A stretch of DNA of 29,940 bases from Schoenoplectus triqueter (GCA_964058805.1 CAXKVV010001601.1:1-29940), one strand, 5' to 3'. Counted from the stretch's first letter, positions 1 to 11,206 are shown. Notes: a model not told the origin generated them from the sequence alone. Numbers and translations are program-made.

Positions 1-124
1 ACTGTGCAGATGTTGGACAGTACAGAGCAATCTAGCCGCATATCTGCTGTGACACCCGCCAAAGTGCCAATTCTAACATATTTTACAGATATAAGTTAAA
101 TATAAGTTAAAATATTGAGGGTAT

Positions 125-474
125 GATCCTTTACAAAATATAAAATATCTCATATTTTATATTCGTATTTCAAATTTAAAAATCTAAGTGACAAATTCAA
201 ATCGTTAAGCACAATTTTCATATTAAAATATCTTTGAAGATCAAATTTCATGATTTTTTTGAAAAACTTTTTACTTTTTAGATGAATGAAAAATCAAGAA
301 ATTATTAGATCAAATTTTATACTCATTTAAAAAATAAAAAAAAATAAAAAAATATAAAATTTAATTTTTAAAGATATTTTAATATGAATATCATGTTTAT
401 CTATTTGAATAGACCGTTTAGACTTTTAAATTTAAAATAAGCACAAAACACAGAAGATTTTGTATCTTACGAAT
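125..474. mobile_element. Degenerate palindromic MITE (family C-like)
   Basis: The left half and the reverse complement of the right half align over most of their length. Both share the core CAAATTTAAAA near 170-185 (reverse complement near 428-440) and a following AATATCTTTGAAGATCAA-like stretch. The same two blocks occur in the better-preserved copy at 16511-16906, so this is probably an old relative. It has no coding capacity and lies downstream of GCP1. The exact ends are not visible. Confidence 0.55.
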
Positions 475-475
475 C

Positions 476-607
476 ACTCCAAATGAAATCTGTACAATTA
501 TCTACAAGACACTCCAAATGAAATCTGTGCAATTTAATCCGGATCACTCAAACAAGAGCATATGACAATGATCTACAAGACAACTCCAAATGAAATCTAT
601 ACAATTG
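476..607. repeat. Short tandem repeat, three copies of a 25-bp core
   Basis: The core ACTCCAAATGAAATCTGTAC followed by AATT starts at 476, 511 and 583 with one or two changes. ATCTACAAGAC precedes the second and third copies. It lies beyond the GCP1 stop codon. No function is apparent. Confidence 0.7.
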
Positions 608-702
608 CCGAGGAGCCAAGGCTGAGTATATTAGGATCCTGGTCAATTGAATTTTCTTGCATGCCATCACACAACAGTAGAGCAAATGGATTCAAAAAAT
701 AT

Positions 703-708
703 TTTATT
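703..708 (-). terminator. Candidate polyadenylation signal of GCP1
   Basis: AATAAA on the minus strand, about 190 nt past the GCP1 stop codon. The spacing is normal for a plant 3' UTR, but plant signals are loose and the region is AT-rich, so this is only a candidate. Confidence 0.4.
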
Positions 709-897
709 ACTTCAAACTGAACATAAAAATAATACAAAATTTAAGACCTTCAGCCATACTAAGTTATTTTAGCAGATCACTTGAATTTTGCAACCCAAAA
801 AAGAAAAAAAAAAAGGATTCCACTGTACACTATACCTCATGTAGAATTTGTAATGGAGTGCCTTTTGTAAAACATTCATTCACAGTAAAATTGTGAG

Positions 898-3800
898 CTA
901 TTGGATAGTAATAGATCCCTGAATGATGGAGGTAAGAGATGGATGTACACGGGCCCGTTTGACAAAACGAGACGCACTTTTTCCTTCTGAATATTCTTCT
1001 CCCAGAGGCCATCGAGGCCTCAAATCATACTACAGTTTTGTATTAAAATTAATTAATTATTATACTACAAAAAGTATAAAATTTAAATATTTTTTGTAAC
1101 TATCTATAAAAACCTGGGAATCTTCAGGCTCGTTAGGGGGAGGTGGAGGGTCAAATCTTCCCATGAGATAGTGCTCAATGCCAGTCCAAGCTATCATCAC
1201 ACCTTTAATACAAAACACAACAAAATGATCACACTGATTTCAATTATAAACAACTAAAGTGATAGAAAATAAACTTGTCTTTAGTAAAAAAAGAGAGTCA
1301 CAGAAATAAAATTAATCAATAATCTACCATTATCAGTACATAGGCTTGGAGGAGGGCAAACAAGCTCTAAACCATTTCTTCCTGCCACATCATTCAACCG
1401 AGCTCTTACATACCTATTTGATGCAACACCTCCTGAAACCACCTAAAAATATTAACCATAAATAGACAATGTAACAGAAATATTATCATAGACTGGAAGA
1501 CGAGTAAAATGCTTATAACAAAAAAAAAGACTCAATATACTTATTTTTCAAGTACCAGATACTTGATAGATGGCTCAATCTTCAAAGCCCATTCCATGGC
1601 TCTCTGGCACCTGTCCTCCAAATGTAAAACTGCAACTCTCTACACAGTATTTGATATCAGTAAATGTTTTACTCACACAAACAATGTGAAAGTCTTGTTA
1701 TGTCAATACCATTTATGGATTACAGTCTAGAAGCAAAATGATTTTTCAGGCTTGTTGATGAGTTAATTCTAAATTATGGTGGCTAGTCACTCCACAGTTC
1801 ATCTACATTCATAAGAGTACAATGTGTAGACTAAATGTTTCTTCTCCATTCTTCCTACCTTCATCATTTTTATTTTCTATAATGCACAAAGTTGCGCTAT
1901 ATTTATACCTGAAAAGAGGCAGCAAGGTCAGCCCTAGATTTCCTATCATCGGAAGAGGCAGAACAAATGGGAACATGTTCTGTTGGTCTGACACAACAGT
2001 AAATCAGAACAAATTATGATTTTACAAAAATAAAAGGAATTCATGATAGCAGTTTCAATTATGAACAAGCCTGGGGTTCAGTAAATAAAATAATCATAAA
2101 AAATTACTCACAGATTTCTTGATTCAATAGCTAGTCTCACTTGAGTCTTTAGGCCAGCATAAGAGAAGTTGCAATCTTTGTGTCGCCTCATAGGAACCTA
2201 TAAAAAAAATAAGAACAAAAGAGAAACAGGAGAATCATGAAAACAAATTTAGCAATTATAGATACATAATTACATATCAGTAATGTAAAGCTACACTCAG
2301 ATTTTGAAATTAGAACAATTATATAGAATTCTTACAGACAACTTCACAGAGGTGGGGTCACCTTCAAGAGCAAGCTCCTCTAAGGCAGGCCCACCACCTT
2401 TTCTCATGTCAAGTCCAAGCCACCGAGCAGTTTTATCATAAGCCTCACCAATAGCATCATCTATTGTTGTACCAAGTTGTACATAGTTGCCAAGACTATG
2501 AGCAAGAATTAAAAGGTTGTGACCTCCTATCAAATGAGAACAAAAATAATGGCAACAACATTCATAAGGATGATGAGAATTAATGTACTATTCTTAGAAA
2601 GTAACAAATTAGTATTAAAGAATTAATGGACCTGATATAAGGAGAGCTAAGAAAGGAAAATGCAGGTTCTTGTTCACTAATCTGAGATAAACAATATGAT
2701 ATATCCAGAAAGAAAATCACAAATTATGCAATCTGTAATCTCAAGAGTAAATTGATAATCAATATAGTTTCAGAAATTATCTACTTACCTAGCAACAAGT
2801 GCATGAGCCTCCATATGATGAACACCAACTATAGGCAACTTAAACTTTCCAGCTATTCTCCTTGCTTTTTGCACACCAACTGACATTCATAGTAAAAGAA
2901 ACTAAGATAGATCATATACAGCAAAATAACAAAAAGTCAAAAACAGAACACTCAATTATTGAAATTGCAAAAAGCTCCAGCTCATCAGAAAATATAATTA
3001 AAAATAATATCAATAATGGAATGCAAGGCCAATGGACTTTTTGCAATTTCTCTACAAGGTAATGGGCTTAAGCCCCTGTGGGTGCTTCATATGAATGTGT
3101 AACTTGTGAGCCTCCTCTCTCTAATATATATATATATATTTTTGGAGATAAACTCTCTATAAAAAAAAAATAAGATAGAGCTTTTGAAATTCTATTGCTC
3201 TAGGACATATTTAGCATCTTGCAGAATTCAAAATAAATTGATGCTAAAGAGTCAATTCCCGCTCAAGTACATATCATAATGCATGACAATGCCATTGTTG
3301 CATCAAAGCCACCTGATTTTCCTATCTTGATCAAATCGGGTAAAAACCGAATCCATGCAATAATACCAGACATCTCTGATAACGTTGGATGTTTTTTCTC
3401 ATAATGGCACCCGTGTCATCCCAGTAATAGAATTGGATCACCCGCCCACCAATGGGCATGAATTTCTTGCCAACAGATGAGACGGACCAATCATGCTTTA
3501 ACATATGTTTACACTGTACTCAATAAAATGAAGTACTTAATGAAGCTTTGGCACCATTACATTTTTATAACAGAATATTATGTGTTTTTTGGCGATACGC
3601 ATTTCTAACTCCTATTAAAAATTTAAAATTACTTTCTCACATTATCTTTTGATGTATGTCAAAATATTATTTGTATTAATAGACAAAAGGTTCAGAAAGA
3701 GCAAAAAAAAAAAAAGGATAAGCTAATGAGTTTGCAGACTCAAAAAATTTATGTGAACAAATTGTTTCAAACCTTAGGGGAATTATATAAAATAAACGCT

Positions 3801-5395
3801 TTTTTTTTATTAAACCAATGTTTAAAGAAATTGCAAAATCGCTAGAATGGCATCCATAATTGTGAAATAAATTTAATTATGTCGTCAATGATGACATTGA
3901 TAATAACAAAGATGATATACAGATACTGTCATCAATCATGTCTTTATTATTCACGTAATCACGTTAAATGAGTTTAGTTCTTATTTGCGATTTGTTATTC
4001 AATTTGTTTATATATTACTTTATTATTCAATTTTAACGAGTTATTCAGATTAGCAGTATTTAACATGAATAATAAAGTTGATATTGACGATGACATTTTC
4101 AATTCTATCTTCCATTTTTTTCTAATATAAAAATAATACAAATTATTGGTATAAAAAAGGAGAAATATAAAAAAAGAGAGTGATCAAATATTTTCCTAGA
4201 ACCTCCTTGTAAACTTTTAAAAAGTAATTTGAACCTCTAGAAGAATTATGGTTCTTAAATTTTCCTGTTGGCATAGCGCACATTTATCAATTATTATTAT
4301 TATTTTTTCTGTGTGGAAGGAATGAGTGATAAGTGATTTTATTAAAAGTAAAAATAAAGAAATGAGAAGAGACTAATGGTGGATTTTTGAACTGGAATAC
4401 TGGATGTGCAAAGGGTACACACAGATGACAGAATCTTCTAACATGGCTTGTTAAATTTCATAGCTTCAAAGCTTTGTTGGAAGCTAGCAAATATACATGG
4501 TTGTAACTGATCAGTCTTTCCCATATGTTGGCAGGGAAATACTGCCCACAGGTGGGCAGGTAATTCAATCCCCCCCAGTAAGAGCATAATCATGACCTGA
4601 ATAGAAATCATTTAAAGAAAAAAATATTACCTCTTAGACAAAGACTAAGGCCTGGGCCAATGGTTACTGCAACTGCAGATAAATTATCTTCTCTCAGGTT
4701 TGCATTATCCAATGCTTGTTGAACTACCTTCAATGCAACAAAACTGTGGAGGAAGTAGAAACAAAAAATTTCCAGGATCCAACTTAAATTACAATTCGAA
4801 TAAACCTTGTCAATTGCTAGAGCATGTGCTTCCTCTGCCATTTTAGGAGCAACACCACCATATTTCACAAGCAAATCTGCCTTCATTGTTTTAAATAATA
4901 AATATTCTCCTCAGTACTGGATATAAAAGAGGACGAGACTATTGTTTTTTTACTTTTTTTTTTACAATTTTTTTTAAAGATACAGAGAATAAAGGTTTAC
5001 CTGGGAAGACACGACTTGGCTTAAAATTTGACCATCCCCTCTAACCTGTTAAATGAGAACGTTTACTTAAATCATTCGAACTACAAATCCACTTAAAATT
5101 CTATGTTAACAAAGCCGGATTAAAATAAGATAAAATGAGGAAAACAACAAACCACAGCTGCGGCTGTGTCATCACAACTGGTCTCGATTCCAAGCATAAC
5201 CAGATCAACACTAGAAGAGAAACCCGAAACGGAGCGAGTTGCGAAAGTGAGAGTAGGTTTCAGAGAAAGGGAGGTGAAAGATCGGTTTACAAGGAGAGAA
5301 GCCAGAGAAGATTTGCCGAGAGAAGGCACGAAAGAGCGAAGTAAAAGGGATTTAAAGCGGGAAATCGATGGCGCCGGGAGAATCGATGCCGCCAT
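898..5395 (-). CDS. GCP1: Mitochondrial tRNA N6-adenosine threonylcarbamoyltransferase (Kae1/TsaD family), 13 exons
   Basis: The family transfers threonylcarbamoyl to A37 of ANN-decoding tRNAs; this organellar paralog (yeast Qri7, human OSGEPL1) acts in mitochondria. I assembled the exons from splice sites and reading frame: 5395-5153, 5045-5001, 4880-4806, 4727-4631, 2879-2789, 2681-2632, 2526-2336, 2197-2112, 1987-1909, 1639-1556, 1442-1328, 1202-1114 and 1029-898. Together they make 1377 nt, or 458 residues plus TAG, with every junction in phase and GT-AG introns. Residues 1-65 form an Arg/Ser-rich presequence. GIETSCDD is at 69-76, the metal-binding HxxxH in HHMEAH at 174-179, SGGHN at 200-204, NFSYAGLK near 274, SGGVASN at 350-356 and the metal-binding Asp of CTDNG at 384. 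No family motif is missing. I chose the ATG at 5395 because it opens a classic presequence; an in-frame ATG at 5500 would add 35 residues. Intron 4 is 1751 bp, the others 78-269 bp. Confidence 0.93.
2880..4630 (-). other. Intron 4 of GCP1
   Basis: This intron is several times longer than its neighbours. It holds a (TA)n run near 3125-3140, A/T homopolymers and no coding sequence I recognise. The size suggests inserted DNA, but I see no clear element ends. The donor is GTAATA after 4631 and the acceptor TCAG before 2879. Confidence 0.7.
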
Positions 5396-5505
5396 TAGTG
5401 GGTTGGAGTGAGCTTGAGCTCTGTGCTTATTTGAGCTAAATGAGAAGAGCTCGGATGAAAATTGAAATTGGATAATATCGAATTGAAGCACCATCTCCAC
5501 GGGTT
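5327..5505 (-). repeat. Inverted duplication, original arm (GCP1 5' UTR and presequence)
   Basis: This 179-bp block covers about 110 bp upstream of the GCP1 start codon and the first 23 codons. It matches 6043-6221 in inverted orientation with no gaps and four mismatches by my count (about 98%). It sits in its normal place, continuing into the GCP1 coding sequence, so it is the source copy. Confidence 0.92.
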
Positions 5506-6042
5506 TTGATGGAATTAAGAACCTGCAAAGTTTTTCAGGCCTTCTGATATCAAATTTTGATACGGGCTTTTAACAATAGAAACTTCCTTCCATCAGGACT
5601 AGGCCGGCCCTGGTCATGGGCTATTAGCAACAGTAGCACAGATTTACTTCAAGGTTATCGATGTTATCGGGACGAAATCAGAAATGATCACAAAGTATCT
5701 ATTCAAAGAAAAAGAGTACCTAGGTTAAAAATATATTTACTTTTCACTGCACCAATAAAAAGATGCTTTATTTTTCAATGGGTCAAAGGATACACAAGCG
5801 CCGGCTAGCACTTACTTTGATTATGTCCTTGAGGAAAGTGAAAAAACGATCAACACACCTGCAATGGTCTCATCAAATCACAGGAATAGTGGAAGAGACA
5901 CGGAATCATATCACTTTGTGGAGATTTTTAAGCTCCACAGTTGTGGTTCTTTTGATTTATACGGTCCGATCATTTATTAACGGTTCAGATTTAACAGTAA
6001 TAAACAATCTCGTGTATCAAAATTCATGTTTAGACTTCCCAC
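5506..6042. promoter_or_regulatory. Spacer between the inverted arms; presumed GCP1 promoter side
   Basis: These 537 bp lie between the divergent GCP1 exon 1 and its copy, so the GCP1 promoter should be here or overlap the arm. TGGGCT at 5617-5622 resembles the site II element bound by TCP factors and common upstream of plant genes for mitochondrial proteins. No clear TATA box is placed for either direction. The spacer might drive both directions, which is inference only. Confidence 0.4.
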
Positions 6043-6221
6043 AACCCGTGGAGATGGTGCTTCAATTCGATATTATCCAATTTCATTTTTCATCCGAGCT
6101 CTTCTCATTTAGCTCAAATAAGCAAAGAGCTCAAGCTCACTCCAACCCACTAATGGCGGCATCGATTCTCCCGGCGCCATCGATTTCCTGCTTTAAATCC
6201 CTTTTACTTCGCTCTTTTGTG
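6043..6221 (+). repeat. Inverted duplication, transposed arm
   Basis: A copy of the GCP1 5' UTR and first 23 codons, facing away from the gene. The changes give Q to H in the UTR-frame reading, R to C at presequence residue 13 and two further substitutions. The match stops abruptly at 6221, where Copia pol sequence begins. Confidence 0.92.
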
Positions 6222-6530
6222 TCATTAAGTCCGGTAGACCATGACAAGTTATTGCACTGGAGATTTGGCCACTCATCTGACCAAATTTTAAACAAACTTT
6301 TTTGTTATAATCTAGACTCAAGTAATTGCGATATTTGCAAATTTACAAAACAAACTAGATTATCTTTTTTTTTATCCACCAGTGTATCAGAAAAATGTTT
6401 TGACTTAATTCACTCTGATATTTGGGGACCGGCCCCTATTGATTCTTACAATAATTTTAAGTATTTTTTCACATTCATTGATGATTTTTCCCGCACTACT
6501 TGGATTTATCTTTTAAAAGGAAAAAAATAA
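6153..6530 (+). CDS. Chimeric ORF: GCP1 presequence fused to Copia pre-integrase/integrase
   Basis: This 125-residue frame opens at the duplicated GCP1 ATG. Residues 1-23 are the Arg/Ser-rich start of the mitochondrial presequence. From residue 24 it becomes Copia pol: LLHWRFGH and CDIC give the HHCC zinc-binding part of the GAG-pre-integrase domain, and HSDIWGP holds the first catalytic Asp of the integrase core. It ends at TAA after LLKGKK, where an intact Copia pol would continue in another frame. The open frame reaches back to 5763 without a stop. Whether it is transcribed or translated cannot be told from sequence; it may simply be a pseudogene fusion. Confidence 0.6.
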   Translation: MAASILPAPSISCFKSLLLRSFVSLSPVDHDKLLHWRFGHSSDQILNKLFCYNLDSSNCDICKFTKQTRLSFFLSTSVSEKCFDLIHSDIWGPAPIDSYNNFKYFFTFIDDFSRTTWIYLLKGKK

Positions 6531-7397
6531 AGTTTTCACATATTTCCAAGAATTTTTTAATTTTATTGAAAATCAATATAATGCAAAAACTAAGATTTTT
6601 AGATCAGATAATGAGACTGAATATGTAAACAAAAATTTCATTGAATTTTTTAAATTAAAGGGCATTTACATCAAACTACATATATTAATGCACCTGAGCA
6701 AAATGAAGTTTCCGAACGAAAAAATTGCCATCTACTTGAGGTCACTAGATCACTTCTTTTTCAAAGTAATGTCCCAAAAACTTATTGGTCAGATGCAGTG
6801 CTAACAGCGACTTATCTTATAAATAGGTTATCAAGTGCAAAATTAAAAAATATGAATCCTTTGGAAATTCTTAAAGGAAGAAAAATTGACTTCGATCACA
6901 TACGGGTATTTGGGTGCACATATTTTGTGCACATAAAGAGACAAGATAAACTAGATAAAAATTCAACCAAGGCAATATTTCTAGGATATTCCTTACAAAA
7001 GAAAGGGTATAAATATTATGATCCAAAAAATCATAAGACTTATTACTCAAGAGATGTATCATTCTTTGAAAATCAACCATATTACAAAACCGAAGAACAT
7101 GAAACCCCACAAAGTCAATCCATTATATTACCTTTAAATAATCTTATGTTTTCCGAAGAAACAAATCAAAAACATGTTGAACATTTGGAGGAAGAGGAAG
7201 TTAGCGGAACAAGCGCAATTCCTTCACGGGGAGAAATTGAGGAAAGTGAGACAAGTGAAGAATCAACACAAGAAGAAATTGCCTTGAGACGTTTCACACG
7301 ACAAACTCGCCCTCCAGTCAGATTACAGGATTATGTATCTCATCAGGTGATGTATCCAATTCAAGATTTCTTGTCTTATGAGAAGGTAACACCATAA
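6222..7397 (+). pseudogene. Copia integrase region (frameshifted)
   Basis: The first segment reads from the zinc-binding motif to the stop at 6530. The next reads FRSDNETEY near 6600, giving the second catalytic Asp. A shift near 6668-6675 then moves to the frame with NAPEQNEVSERKN, which supplies the catalytic Glu. From 6798 the frame is open to 7397 and covers the integrase C-terminal part (LINRLSSAKLKN, GCTYFVH) and an acidic Glu-rich linker. At least two shifts and one stop break it. Confidence 0.85.
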
Positions 7398-8529
7398 TAC
7401 CAGGCATACTTGAGTAACATAGCTAACCACACCGAACCAACCAATTATTGTGAAGCTAATCAAAGCACCACTTGGCGAAAAGGCTATGAAAGAAGAGCTT
7501 CTAGCCTTAGAAAAAATGATACATGGGATATAGTCCCTTTACCAAAAGGAAAAAAAATCCGTAGGATGTAAATGGGTATACAAAATCAATACCACAGTAA
7601 TGGTACAGTTAAAAGATATAAGGCTAGATTAATGGCCAAAGGATTTACCCAAACCTATGGTATTGACTACCAAGAAGCCAAGATGAGCACGGTTAGAATA
7701 TTGTTATCAGTGGCCACCAATTTAGGATGAGATTTGTATCAAATGGATGTAAAAAATGCATTCCTCCAAGGAGTTCTGGAAGAAGAAGTCTATATGACTC
7801 TCCCTCCGGGACATAAAAATGCATCAAACTCATCATTGGTATGCAGGCTAAAAAAGGCAATCTATGGTCTAAAACAATCTCCAAGAGCATGGTATGTCAA
7901 GCTAAGTTTTTCGCTTTTAAAAAATATTTTTGTTAAAAGTATAGCAGATTCTTCTATGTTTGTCAAACACTCACAAAACACCACCATTATTGTTCTTGTC
8001 TATGTTGATGATATCATCATTACCGGCAATGACAATGAAGAAATTAAAAGGGTTAAGAAATATTTGAAAGATGAGTTCGACATCAAGGATCTTGGAAAGC
8101 TCTCATATTTTTTTTGGAATAGAAATAGCCTATTCAAGTAAAGGTTTATTTCTATCTCAACGAAAATATGTTATTGATCTGTTAAAAGAAACTGGTAAAT
8201 TAGGAGCCAAACCAGCTAGTACCCCAATGGAAACAAACACTAAACTAGGTTTAGAAAATGATGAGCCATTACCTGACATAGGACATTATCAAAAGTTGAT
8301 TGAAAAATTAATTTACCTCACGGTTACAAAACCTGACATCGCATTTGCGGTAAGTGTCGTAAGTCAATTTATGCATACTCCACGCACCAATCGCTTGAGT
8401 GCTATCGATAAAATACTGAGATATCTCAAAAGCACTCCAGGTCAAGGAATACTGAGATATCTCATCATTGACTATTTTAGAAAAAAGCAGAGAGCAATTG
8501 TTACCTCTATCTGCCTTTTTCCATTTTAG
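7398..8529 (+). pseudogene. Copia reverse transcriptase region (frameshifted, RNase H deleted)
   Basis: Recognisable pieces are WDIVPLPKGKK, YKARLMAKGFTQ, MDVKNAFLQGVLEEEVYM, YGLKQSPRAW and the active-site YVDD at 8001-8012. In a second frame come LSQRKYVIDLLKETG, KLIYLTVTKPDIAFAVSVV and ILRYLKSTPGQG. Stops occur near 7397, 7568 and 7728, and a frame change near 8100. After 8464 the expected RNase H domain is absent; only about 70 bp separate the reverse transcriptase end from the LTR. Confidence 0.88.
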
Positions 8530-8537
8530 GAATAGAA

Positions 8538-8687
8538 TGTTATAATAGCCTATAGGGAACCGTTGAATAGGATTTTAGGCAACCGTTATTTTTTCTTCTA
8601 TATAAGATGCTACAGTACCTTCTTGTAAATCAGAACAACTCAATAAACATTGTTAATCATATTCTCTTAATTCCACACATTTTATCA
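8538..8687 (+). repeat. Probable 3' LTR of the Copia relic
   Basis: It begins TGTTATAATAG directly after pol and ends TTTATCA. It contains TATATAAGA near 8600 and AATAAA near 8642, as an LTR promoter and poly(A) site would. With no 5' LTR left for comparison, the ends are estimates, and the purine tract before it is poor. Confidence 0.5.
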
Positions 8688-10620
8688 GCCTCCAATCATT
8701 TCCCACCAACTCGTCCACATAACTAAAAAATGGGCTTCTTAAAAAGTTACAGCGCGTGTCGGTGTATCAGTTTTGATGGATGAAATGAAAGGACAATGTT
8801 AGAGGTATTGTATCACTGTCCATTTTAGATTCTCTTCTTAGATTCTCTTCTATGATGTGAGCGGTGAAGAGGCCACAGAATCTAACTAACCAGTTGCGTT
8901 CACATAGTGGATGCTCCACATTAATCACATATATACTTATACTGACAAAATGACAATAGACAACTAAATCATCGGTGCTATAAGTAAGGTTTCATTTCAC
9001 TGTGCTTATTCATGAAGTTGGACCAGATGTTAACAACTTCAGAGGCAGAATTGGATTATTACCAAATTGGCTGAGAATATATTATAAATGAAAGACTTAA
9101 TTAAGATTTCAGTCTTTAAAACCAAAGCTTCCGCCATTAATCCAACATTATTCAGAATTTGGTATACATTTGGAAAGGCTATCTGTTAAATAACCATCTT
9201 AGAGCCTAAACCGCTGGAGCATCATTAACATCGGGCCGCATCCCATACATTCCCTGGCTAAGAGCCGGAAGACTTTAGTGAAGAGGGGGTGAGTATCCTC
9301 TATGGTACTATAAAATTTTATATTGGTTAGCTCTTCTCACATGAATAATATTACAATCAGGAAAATATTATTACGGACAGTATTTAGATTCAAGAGGAGT
9401 TTACTATTTAAATCCGTGCAACTATAAAATTTACAATACCACAGAGGAGTTTGAGTTCTTAGCCTTTCAAACCTATCAATATGGTTTCAGGCAAAAAACC
9501 AATTAATTTGCTGCAATTTGTTGAATGACCAACACAAAAGATGAGACTATAACTGTAGAGAGGCTTCTTACAAGATGAATGAGGTTTGCTAAAACTATCT
9601 AAATAAAGTTTATGTCAGATTTGACTCATTCAGAAGATCATTGGGTCGATGAAGAAAATGAAAAAAATTCTTCGAGATAATAAATACAAGGCAGTCTATA
9701 ACTATGTCATTTTAAATTATTTAGAAATTCAATAATTATTAAGACAGCTATCGCACTGAATCTATAGAAACTTAAATATGTGAAGTTTTAATCTTAATTT
9801 TGAACAAATTGAGCATATTATACACAATCTGTTAGTGAACCAGAACCTGATTCCAGACTAGTACAATGATTTTGGTCACTTGTTAGCAAATCAAACTGAG
9901 CATATCATGAACAATCTGTTAGTGAAATTGAACCTGTAAGCAAATTAAATATACTATCTATCATATGCCACAAAGAAAAGAGAAACGTCATTGATGGATT
10001 GCAATGGAAGTCAAACAAAAGAGAAAGTTGGATGTCGAATAGTTCGGTATAAATTCTGATTTTTACCAAGAAGAACAAATAAACTGCCCTATATCAATTC
10101 ATAAAAAAAATCTCTCAACTCGCGGATATGTACAAAATCAAGATGGTGAAAGTATTAATTAATGAGCACAGAGTTTTACAGGGAAGTATATGACTCGGAG
10201 GAGGAAAACTTAAAGAAGTCCAGCAATTGCAACTCGAAGAAGATTGATTATATCCTTTAATTCTCATTCACTGTTAGTCTATTGTATTCAATGTACTTCT
10301 ATTTAGTTCAATTAAATTCCATATAATGTATGTACTATGTTGGTGAATGGTGAGTTAATTTTATTCAACCATTTCAAATTATGTTGTGTGTTATTCTTGT
10401 GATTATATACTGTAATATTTGATATGTTGATGGAGTTGCTTTGAATAAATGGTTGATTGTGTCTCAGTTTTCACTTACATGCCAAGTTGAATTCTGTAAA
10501 ACATGTGTCTAGTTACGTGCACCTACACATGCGGGGGCAGAGAGAGTGGTGAATCAGTATGGGTCTCCTCCCCCCACTTTCTTCATTAGAGTAGTTATTG
10601 AATAATTTTAATAATAAAAT
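8688..10620. other. Intergenic, no gene recognised
   Basis: No long frame occurs on either strand. A 32-codon frame from ATG 10162 to TAA 10260 has a plausible acidic composition but no family match I can name. A TTAGATTCTCTTC unit is doubled near 8825-8850. The stretch could hold UTR or non-coding RNA sequence; I cannot show it. Confidence 0.5.
9806..9940. repeat. Partial tandem duplication, 87-bp period
   Basis: AAATTGAGCATATTATACAC at 9806 and the matching AAACTGAGCATATCATGAAC at 9893 are followed by the shared ACAATCTGTTAGTGAA. Only about 45 bp of each unit still match. Confidence 0.65.
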
Positions 10621-10639
10621 ATATATATTTTTTAATATT

Positions 10640-10812
10640 TCGGCCTTCAATCTTTAGATAACTATCTTTGGAGGTTATAATTTATTATTTTGTGTTAATT
10701 TTTGCTATTTTTTAGATGGATACAAAACCGCTAGTTTTAGATAGTGTAAAAATTGTTAGATCAGCAAATTTTATGTCCATTTAAAAAATAACAAAAAATT
10801 CAAAAAAAAATA
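10640..10812. mobile_element. Truncated MITE of family C
   Basis: It matches the left half of the element at 16511-16906: AACTATCTTTGGAG, a TTTTTTAGATGG core, CTAGTTTTGGATAGTG and TTTTATGCCCATTTAAAAAA, with small differences. The outer end and the other half are missing. It runs straight into the GA tract that begins the next MITE. Confidence 0.7.
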
Positions 10813-11206
10813 AAGAGAGAGAGAGTCTAAAATAAAATACGTTGCATAGATGCTCCCGTGCAACGCGTCAAAATCTAAAACTTTAAATTAAAAATGACTG
10901 ATCCGGACCATTCAATTTATTCTCCATATCAAACACTTAAAGAAAATCAAATTTTATATATTTTTTAAAATTTTTTTGTTATTTTATTTGGCCAAGAGAA
11001 GGTTGTTTGATTTGAAGATTTTGGATTTTCCAGTAGTAACGATTTTCTTCCTATCCAAAAAAATAACAAAATTTTTTAATTTTCTACAAGAGTTTGATAT
11101 AAAAAATAAATTGAACGGTTTGAATCAGTCATTTTTATCTTGAAGATTCAGATTTTTAACGCACTGCATGAAAGCATCCGTGCAACGTGTTATATTTTAG
11201 ACTTTC
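10813..11206. mobile_element. Palindromic MITE (family D) in a GA/TC microsatellite
   Basis: The left end after the GA run reads AGTCTAAAATA, and the right end is its reverse complement TATTTTAGACT. The two halves align nearly to the centre, sharing AAAAATGACTGAT and TTCAATTTAT. CGTTGCA at 10840-10846 and TGCAACG at 10859-10865 form a small inner inverted repeat. The TC run that should flank the right side starts at 15699, because a retrotransposon inserted at this edge. Confidence 0.82.

Larger units (their letters stand above)
6222..8687 (+). mobile_element. 5'-truncated, decayed Ty1/Copia retrotransposon
   Basis: Pol runs in Copia order, with integrase before reverse transcriptase. There is no 5' LTR, primer-binding site, gag or protease; the left edge is the junction with the duplicated GCP1 exon. 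The right edge is a probable short 3' LTR. Reading-frame breaks at several points and the loss of RNase H show that it cannot move by itself. The short LTR would fit an Ale-like lineage, but I am not sure of that placement. Confidence 0.88.

Noticed and set aside
48..60. TGTGACACCCG, resembling a Gypsy LTR start
   Set aside because: There is only a short match, no second terminus and no target duplication.
5135..5411. Plus-strand Arg/Glu-rich frames
   Set aside because: They are antisense to GCP1 exon 1, which has strong family evidence.
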